Part shown: positions 51,853-57,262 of the stretch, piece by piece | Numbering within the stretch: position 1 is the stretch's first letter | How the letters are laid out: every line of letters begins with the position of its first letter | Assembly (NCBI RefSeq): GCF_009765685.1 | Contig: NZ_LMUY01000065.1 | Span: forward strand, 1 to 57,262 | Direction of reading: 5' to 3' | Length of the DNA stretch: 57,262 nucleotides | From: Acidisphaera sp. L21 | Lineage (GTDB): Bacteria > Pseudomonadota > Alphaproteobacteria > Acetobacterales > Acetobacteraceae | Notes under the pieces: generated by a model | What the model saw: only the letters and a program-made list of their open reading frames with translations | Told to the model about the DNA's origin: nothing | Database searches by the model: none | Position numbers and translations under genes: made by a program

Positions 51853-53457
51853 TTACGGCGCCACACTAATCCCCCCATAAGGCGTCCCCCCCAGCACATG
51901 CACCTTATACCCGCTGACGTTCTTGCGGATCGCCGTGTACGCCTGCGTATCCGCAAACAGGATCCCCGGCACATCCTTGGCGAACACGTCCTGCGCCTGC
52001 ACATACAGCTTCGCCCGTTCCGCCTGGTCGCTAATCACGTTGGCCTTCGATACCAGGTCGCTGAACTCGGCATTGCACCAATGGCCGAAATCTCCGGGGC
52101 GCGGCTTGCCGTCCGGGCAGGCCCAGTAGTTGAACACCAATTGGCTCGGGTCCGGGTAATCCCAGGTGCCCCCCAGCATCCCCACCGGCGCCTCGCCCGC
52201 GCGCACCCGGCGCAGATACTCGCCCCATTCGTAGCTGACGATTTCCGCCTGCACGCCGATCTTGGCCCAATCCGCCTGGATCATCTCCGCCGCCCGGCGC
52301 CCATTGGGCATGTAGGCCCGCGCCACGGGGATTGCCCAGATCGTGGTCTTGAACCCATCCGGATACCCGGCCTTGGCCAGCATCGCCTTCGCCGCCGCCG
52401 GGTCGTACGGCCGCGGCTTCACCTGGTCGTTATGCCCCCACAGGCTCGGTGAAATCAGCGCCGCCGTCGGCTCCCCCGTGCCCTGGAACACCGCAGACAC
52501 CAGCGACTTCAGGTCGATTGCAGTGGCCAACGCCTCCCGCACTTCCAGCTTGTCGAAGGGCGGCTTGTCGGAGCGAAACGACACATACCCCATGGACGCC
52601 AGCGGCCCCGCCGCCAGCACCAACTGGGCATCCGCCTTGATCCCGTTGAAATCGGTCGGGTTCGGATATCGCGCGATCTGGCACTCCCCCGCCCGCAACT
52701 TCGCCAGCCGGATCGCCGGGTCGGGCGTGATCGAGAACACGAGTTGGTCGACCTTCGCCACCCGATCCTCCAACCCGGCGTCTTTCACCCAACTCTGCGC
52801 AAACGCCCGAAACCGGATTGTCGAATCCCGCGCATATTGCACGAACGAGAACGCGCCGGTCCCGATCGGCTGCGTGTCCAACTGCTCCGGCGTTTTCGCC
52901 GCCAGCATCGCCTGCGCGTATTCGGCGGACTGGATCGCGAAGGACTGCATGGACAGAATGCCCAGCAACGGCGCCACCGGCACGGCAAGGTCAAAGCGCA
53001 CGGTGTAGGCGTCGACCTTCTCGATTCCCTTCACCCGGTCCCGCAGCAGCGCATCGTACTCATCATACGTGCCACCGCTGATCGCATTGAACGGGTCGGA
53101 TTTGTCCATCATGCGGTGGAAGCTGAAGATCACGTCATCCGCGTTCAGCTCCCGCGTCGGCGTAAACTTCGCATTGGACTGAAATTTCACCCCGTGCCGG
53201 ATCTTGAACGTCGCCGACATCGCATCTGGCGCGATGGTCCAGGATTCAGCCAGCGCCGGGATGATCTTGGAGCCGCCACGTTCTGTCTCCACCAACTCGT
53301 CATACACCTGGGCCGCAACGTCGAACACGGTGTTGGCGGTGGACAATTGCGCGTTCAGCACTGCCGGGCTCGCCTCCGTGCAAACCACCAGCGTGGCCGC
53401 ATGGGCGGACGACAGCGCCGCGAACCCGGTGGCGGCGAGCAGAATGAGGCGTTTCAT
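51853..53457 (-). CDS. Peptide-type ABC transporter substrate-binding protein without permeases (second)
   Basis: A 534-residue family-5 binding protein with a signal peptide (KRLILLAATGFAALSSAHA, about 1-20). Diagnostic DppA-like segments are VYDELVETERGGSKIIPALAESWTIAPDAMSATFKIRHGVKFQSN and ELNADDVIFSFHRMM. The C-terminal part has FWHWCNAEF-like residues (GHWCNAEFSDLVSKANV). It overlaps the M20 dipeptidase stop by ATGA. No permease is present nearby. A joint unit of peptide binder and dipeptidase suggests scavenging of short peptides. Confidence 0.93.
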   Translation of the reverse strand: MKRLILLAATGFAALSSAHAATLVVCTEASPAVLNAQLSTANTVFDVAAQVYDELVETERGGSKIIPALAESWTIAPDAMSATFKIRHGVKFQSNAKFTPTRELNADDVIFSFHRMMDKSDPFNAISGGTYDEYDALLRDRVKGIEKVDAYTVRFDLAVPVAPLLGILSMQSFAIQSAEYAQAMLAAKTPEQLDTQPIGTGAFSFVQYARDSTIRFRAFAQSWVKDAGLEDRVAKVDQLVFSITPDPAIRLAKLRAGECQIARYPNPTDFNGIKADAQLVLAAGPLASMGYVSFRSDKPPFDKLEVREALATAIDLKSLVSAVFQGTGEPTAALISPSLWGHNDQVKPRPYDPAAAKAMLAKAGYPDGFKTTIWAIPVARAYMPNGRRAAEMIQADWAKIGVQAEIVSYEWGEYLRRVRAGEAPVGMLGGTWDYPDPSQLVFNYWACPDGKPRPGDFGHWCNAEFSDLVSKANVISDQAERAKLYVQAQDVFAKDVPGILFADTQAYTAIRKNVSGYKVHVLGGTPYGGISVAP

Positions 53458-54851
53458 ACGGCGTGTCCTTTATGGGATGCAGCGAGTTCGGGCAGGAATA
53501 GCAGCCAGGCTTGCAACCCCTCGTCGAACGAGCTGAGGCGGATGAATTCGTCCGGCGCATGCACGTTGGAGTCGGACACGGCGAACGACATCATCACCGT
53601 CTCCATCCCCAGATGCTGCTTGATCATCGAAGAGATCGGCAGCGTACCGCCGACGCCGACATGCAGCGGCTTCTTGCCGTGCAGCGTCTCCAACACCCGC
53701 TCCACCGCCAGCAACGCCGGGTTATCCTCCGGCAGCGCGTAGGCCCGCGCCCCGTCATTGCCCCGCTGCACGCGCAGTGTCGCGTATTCCGGGCAATGCG
53801 CCTGCAAATGCCGCTCCACTGCATCCGCCACCGCCACCGGGTCCTGCCCAATCCCCAGCCGGCACGTGATCTTGGCCGTCGCCGCATGCGGCAGCACCGT
53901 CTTCGTGCCGACCCCCTCATACCCGCCGCTAATCCCGTTGATCTCCAGCGTCGGACGCAGCCACATCGCCTCCAGCATCGGCACCCCGCGCTCCACCGCA
54001 CCCGGCCGCGCACCGATCTCTGCCAGGAACCCGGCCTCATCGAACCCGATCGCATGGATCGACGCCCGATCCAGATTGCTCGGCGGCCGCAACCCCTCGA
54101 AAAACCCCTCCACCGCCACCCGGCGATCCGCGTCATGCAGGGTGGCAACAATCTGGCACAGCGTCGTCACCGCATTCGCCACGCCCCCGCCATACCGCCC
54201 CGAGTGCAAATCGGCATCGGCGGTGGTGACGCTGAACTCCAGCGCGCACAGCCCGCGGCTGTTCATGTTCACGCTCACCAGATCCGGCCGCCACATGCTG
54301 CCATCGGCGGAGATCAGCACCTCCGCCCGCAACATCTCACCATGGCGCTGCAAAATGGCGGGCAGCGTGCGGCTGCCGACTTCCTCCTCCCCCTCCAACA
54401 GCAGCTTCACGTTCACCGGCAACCCGCCCTGCGTAGCGAAAAACGCCTCCAGCGCGCACAGCATGGTCCAGAACGGGCCTTTATCGTCCGACGCGCCGCG
54501 GCAATAGATGCGTCCGTCGCGGATCGTCGGCTCGAACGGCGGGCTATGCCAAAGGTCCAGCGGGTCGGGCGGCTGCACGTCGTAGTGGCCATATAGCAGC
54601 ACGGTCGGCGCGGCCCTGGCGCCAAGCCAATCGGCGTAGACGGCAGGGTGCCCGCCGGCGTCCAGCAATTGCACGTTCTGCAGGCCGATCCCGGCCACGT
54701 GCGCCATCAGGAACGCGGCCGTCCGGCGCATGTCGCCCGCATGCGCCGGGTCGGTGCTGACGCTGGGCGCGCGCAGCAAGGTAAACAGCCCCTCCAACAG
54801 GCGGTCCCGGTGATCGGCCAGCCAGCTTGCCGGGTCAGGATTCGTCGTCAC
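53454..54851 (-). CDS. M20 family dipeptidase/peptidase
   Basis: Zinc peptidase of 465 residues in the M20 family (CNDP/dipeptidase branch). Metal and catalytic residues are H89 and D91 in GHYDVQP, the aspartate in ASDDKGP (about 121-126), and E154-E157 in EGEEEVGS; the dimerisation domain is about 190-330. The GTG at 54851 (VTTNPDPASW) is chosen; a TTG four codons earlier is possible, and the longer open frame lies in the opposite strand of the molybdoenzyme gene. Translationally coupled to the downstream peptide-binding protein. Confidence 0.93.
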   Translation of the reverse strand: MTTNPDPASWLADHRDRLLEGLFTLLRAPSVSTDPAHAGDMRRTAAFLMAHVAGIGLQNVQLLDAGGHPAVYADWLGARAAPTVLLYGHYDVQPPDPLDLWHSPPFEPTIRDGRIYCRGASDDKGPFWTMLCALEAFFATQGGLPVNVKLLLEGEEEVGSRTLPAILQRHGEMLRAEVLISADGSMWRPDLVSVNMNSRGLCALEFSVTTADADLHSGRYGGGVANAVTTLCQIVATLHDADRRVAVEGFFEGLRPPSNLDRASIHAIGFDEAGFLAEIGARPGAVERGVPMLEAMWLRPTLEINGISGGYEGVGTKTVLPHAATAKITCRLGIGQDPVAVADAVERHLQAHCPEYATLRVQRGNDGARAYALPEDNPALLAVERVLETLHGKKPLHVGVGGTLPISSMIKQHLGMETVMMSFAVSDSNVHAPDEFIRLSSFDEGLQAWLLFLPELAASHKGHAV

Positions 54852-54962
54852 AGATGCATCCAATTGTTGTTCATCCCGCTGCCCGTGCTTAAACGAAATT
54901 GCGACGGTCGCATGACACCACCACGCGGCCCGGCTGAAATCCAGAGCCTGATAGGATGCCCG

Positions 54963-57254
54963 ATGAACGACCTCGGTTTCCGGCCACATAGTTCGCACTG
55001 GGGCGTGTTCTCCGCGCGCTACCAGAACGACGTGCTGGAGGTGCTGCCCCACCCCGGCGATCCAGACCCGAATGGCGTCATCGACAACTTCCCCGCCGCC
55101 CTGCGCCACCGCGCCCGCATCGCCCAGCCGATGGTCCGCCGCGGCTGGCTGGAAAACGGCCCGGGCCCGGACGACCGGCGCGGCCGCGACGAATACGTCC
55201 CCATGGCGTGGGACGCCGTGCTCGACCGCCTGGCCGAGGAACTGGGCCGCGTGCGGGACGATTTCGGCCCCGGCGCCGTGTTCGGCGGCTCCTACGGCTG
55301 GTCCAGCGCCGGCCGCTTCCACCATGCGCAGAGCCAGGTGCACCGCTTCCTCAACACCACGCTGGGCGGCTACGTAAAGTCGGTGAACAGCTATAGCTCC
55401 GGCGCCTCCTCCGTGCTGCTGCCCCATATCCTCGGCGGCTACGAGCAGGTCACCAAGCGCAACGTCACCTGGGACCAGATGGCCAAGCACACCGACCTGG
55501 TGCTGGCCTTCGGCGGCATGGCGCTGAAGAACAGCATGGTCGCCGGCGGCGGCATCAGCCAGCATGTGGAGCGTGGCTCGATGGACCGCGCCCGCCAACG
55601 CGGCTGCGCCTTCATCCTGGTCGGCCCCCTGCGCGCCGACCTGCCGACCGAGGCCGGCGCCGAATGGCTCAGCACCATCCCTGGCACCGACACCGCCCTG
55701 ATGCTCGCCCTCATCCACACCCTGGTGGCCGAAAACCTGCACGACCAGGCCTTCCTGGCGCGCTACACCGAAGGCTGGCCGGTCTTCGAGCAATATGTGA
55801 TGGGCGAGACGGACGGCCAGCCAAAGACCGCTGCCTGGGCCGCACCCATCGTGGGCGTTCCCGCCGCCGACATCGTGGCCCTAGCCCGCCGCCTGCACGG
55901 CAAGCGGGTGCTGGTCACCGTCGCCCACTCCCTGCAACGGGCCGAACATGGGGAGCAGCCGGTCTGGGCTGCGGCAGCGTTGACGGCGGCGCTCGGCCAA
56001 TACGGCCTGCCCGGCGGCGGCTACGGCTACGCCCTCGGCGCCATCGGCTATTACGGCCGCCGCAACATCGCCGTGCCATCGCCCACCCTGCCGCAGGGCC
56101 GCAACGGCGTGACGGAGTTCATTCCCGTCGCCCGCATCGCCGACATGCTGCTGAACCCCGGCACCACCTATCGCTACAACGGCCAAACCAAGACTTACCC
56201 GCAGATCAAGCTGGTCTATTGGGCCGGCGGCAACCCATTCCACCATCACCAGGACCTGAACCGGCTGCGCCAGGCATTCCGCCGCGTGGACACGCTCGTG
56301 GTACACGAACTCGCCTGGACCGCCACCGCCCGCCATGCCGACATCGTGCTGCCCGCCACCATGACGCTGGAGCGTTCCGATATCGGCGCCAACGGCAACG
56401 ACAGTTTGATGGTCGCCATGCACCCGATCGCCCCGCCCTTCGGCGAGGCCCGCGACGACTACGACATCTTCGCCGGCCTGGCCCATCGCCTCGGCGCCGG
56501 GGAGCCCTTCACCGAGGGCCGCACCACCCAGCAATGGCTGGAACACCTCTACGAGCGTACCCGCCGCGGCCTGGAGTCGTTGGGCCGCCCCGCGCCCAGC
56601 TTCCAGGAATTCTGGGACGCCGGCAGCCTGGAACTGCCGATGCAGGACGATGACGGCGGCCACATCCGCGCTTTCCGCCAGGATCCGGACGGCTCCGCCC
56701 TGCCGACACCCAGCGGCAAGATCGAAATCTACTCCGCCAAGATCGCCGGGTTCGGCGAGCCGGACTGTCCCGGCCACCCCACCTGGCTCCCCCCCGTGGA
56801 AATCCCCCGCGCTGCCGCGCCCTTGCACCTGATCGCGAACCAGCCCGCGACCAGGCTGCACAGCCAGCTCGATTTCGGCGGCCACAGCCTCGCCTCCAAG
56901 CACCGGGGCCGCGAAGTCGCCTGCATGCACCCGGCCGACGCCGCCGCCCGCGGGATCGCTGATGGCGACATCGTCCGCCTGTTCAACCAGCGCGGCGCCT
57001 GCCTGGCCGCCGTGCGCATCACCGACGGCATCCGCGCCGGTGTCATCCAACTCCCAACCGGCGCCTGGTACGACCCGGCGGACCCGGCGGAAGACAACTC
57101 TCTCTGCGTCCACGGCAATCCGAACGTGCTGACGCGGGATATCGGCACGTCGGCCCTGGCGCAGGGCTGCACCGGACAGATCACCACCGTGGAGGTGGAG
57201 CGCTTCACCGGTAACCTGCCGCCCATCCAAGCCTACGACCCGCCGGGCGCCTAA
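54963..57254 (+). CDS. Molybdopterin oxidoreductase, BisC/TorA/DMSO-reductase type, cytoplasmic
   Basis: A 763-residue molybdenum enzyme with a bis-pterin cofactor. The start RPHSSHWGVFSARYQND, active-site GGSYGWSSAGRFHHAQSQVHRFLN (about 108-131) and NSYSSGASSVLLPHILGG (about 142-159, with the molybdenum-ligand Ser) are those of the S-oxide/N-oxide reductase family. There is no twin-arginine signal, so it stays in the cytoplasm like BisC and reduces a sulfoxide such as biotin or methionine sulfoxide. ATG at 54963. Divergent from the M20 peptidase. The gene is complete, ending 8 bases from the window end. Confidence 0.94.
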   Translation: MNDLGFRPHSSHWGVFSARYQNDVLEVLPHPGDPDPNGVIDNFPAALRHRARIAQPMVRRGWLENGPGPDDRRGRDEYVPMAWDAVLDRLAEELGRVRDDFGPGAVFGGSYGWSSAGRFHHAQSQVHRFLNTTLGGYVKSVNSYSSGASSVLLPHILGGYEQVTKRNVTWDQMAKHTDLVLAFGGMALKNSMVAGGGISQHVERGSMDRARQRGCAFILVGPLRADLPTEAGAEWLSTIPGTDTALMLALIHTLVAENLHDQAFLARYTEGWPVFEQYVMGETDGQPKTAAWAAPIVGVPAADIVALARRLHGKRVLVTVAHSLQRAEHGEQPVWAAAALTAALGQYGLPGGGYGYALGAIGYYGRRNIAVPSPTLPQGRNGVTEFIPVARIADMLLNPGTTYRYNGQTKTYPQIKLVYWAGGNPFHHHQDLNRLRQAFRRVDTLVVHELAWTATARHADIVLPATMTLERSDIGANGNDSLMVAMHPIAPPFGEARDDYDIFAGLAHRLGAGEPFTEGRTTQQWLEHLYERTRRGLESLGRPAPSFQEFWDAGSLELPMQDDDGGHIRAFRQDPDGSALPTPSGKIEIYSAKIAGFGEPDCPGHPTWLPPVEIPRAAAPLHLIANQPATRLHSQLDFGGHSLASKHRGREVACMHPADAAARGIADGDIVRLFNQRGACLAAVRITDGIRAGVIQLPTGAWYDPADPAEDNSLCVHGNPNVLTRDIGTSALAQGCTGQITTVEVERFTGNLPPIQAYDPPGA

Positions 57255-57262
57255 CCCGCCCA

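Noticed and set aside
1-57262. tRNA, rRNA, CRISPR array, insertion sequence, prophage
   Set aside because: I looked for cloverleaf-like spans, regular repeats, transposase or phage-type proteins and saw none. A covariance-model and repeat search would settle it.

Overview
The window is about 57 kb of GC-rich, gene-dense bacterial chromosome. A lipoyl-domain-bearing pyruvate dehydrogenase E1 beta, an HpnN-type lipid transporter, many short gene overlaps and abundant ABC/TRAP uptake systems point to an alphaproteobacterium. Rhodospirillales/Acetobacteraceae is my best guess, inferred from gene content only. I see no rRNA, tRNA, CRISPR array, insertion sequence or prophage, and no stretch above 300 bases lacks a gene.

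Left part (1-19304) is central metabolism and uptake. A pyruvate dehydrogenase operon (pdhA-pdhB-E2, minus strand, E2 cut by the window edge) has a perfect 10+1+10 palindrome upstream. It is followed by a small membrane protein, a TRAP transporter (P, Q, M), a sulfonate-type ABC transporter coupled to an acyl-CoA-dehydrogenase-like flavoprotein, and a peptide-type ABC transporter whose two ATPases are fused. A minus-strand trio of aminotransferase, D-2-hydroxyacid dehydrogenase and aminotransferase follows, with hairpins in both gaps.

Centre (20031-30655) is the most interesting region. PEP mutase fused to a nucleotidyltransferase, phosphonopyruvate decarboxylase and 2-aminoethylphosphonate (AEP) transaminase form a complete route from PEP to AEP. 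Around them lie a stand-alone cytidylyltransferase-like gene, a CDP-alcohol phosphatidyltransferase with an intact active-site motif, an LPG-synthase-TM/HpnL-like membrane protein, an HpnN/MMPL lipid transporter, an Fe(II)/2-oxoglutarate dioxygenase and the lipoprotein MlaA. I infer a pathway that makes AEP, activates it as CMP-AEP, attaches it to a lipid, possibly hydroxylates it, and distributes the phosphonolipid in the envelope. The enzyme families are recognisable. The assembled pathway is a hypothesis.

Right part (30805-57254) holds a HAD phosphatase, a DUF1993 gene, and a TetR regulator next to an RND efflux adaptor and pump, with two matching operator-like palindromes, one lying across the adaptor start codon. 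A set that looks aimed at peptides or gamma-glutamyl compounds follows: an MFS carrier, an M81 peptidase, a gamma-glutamyltransferase homologue, a thioesterase, an aldo/keto reductase, two peptide-type binding proteins without permeases, a DUF1028 protein and an M20 dipeptidase. There is also an LLM flavin monooxygenase coupled to a thioredoxin-reductase-like protein without its CxxC, an unknown gene bracketed by inverted two-stem repeats, and a cytoplasmic BisC/DMSO-reductase-type molybdoenzyme.
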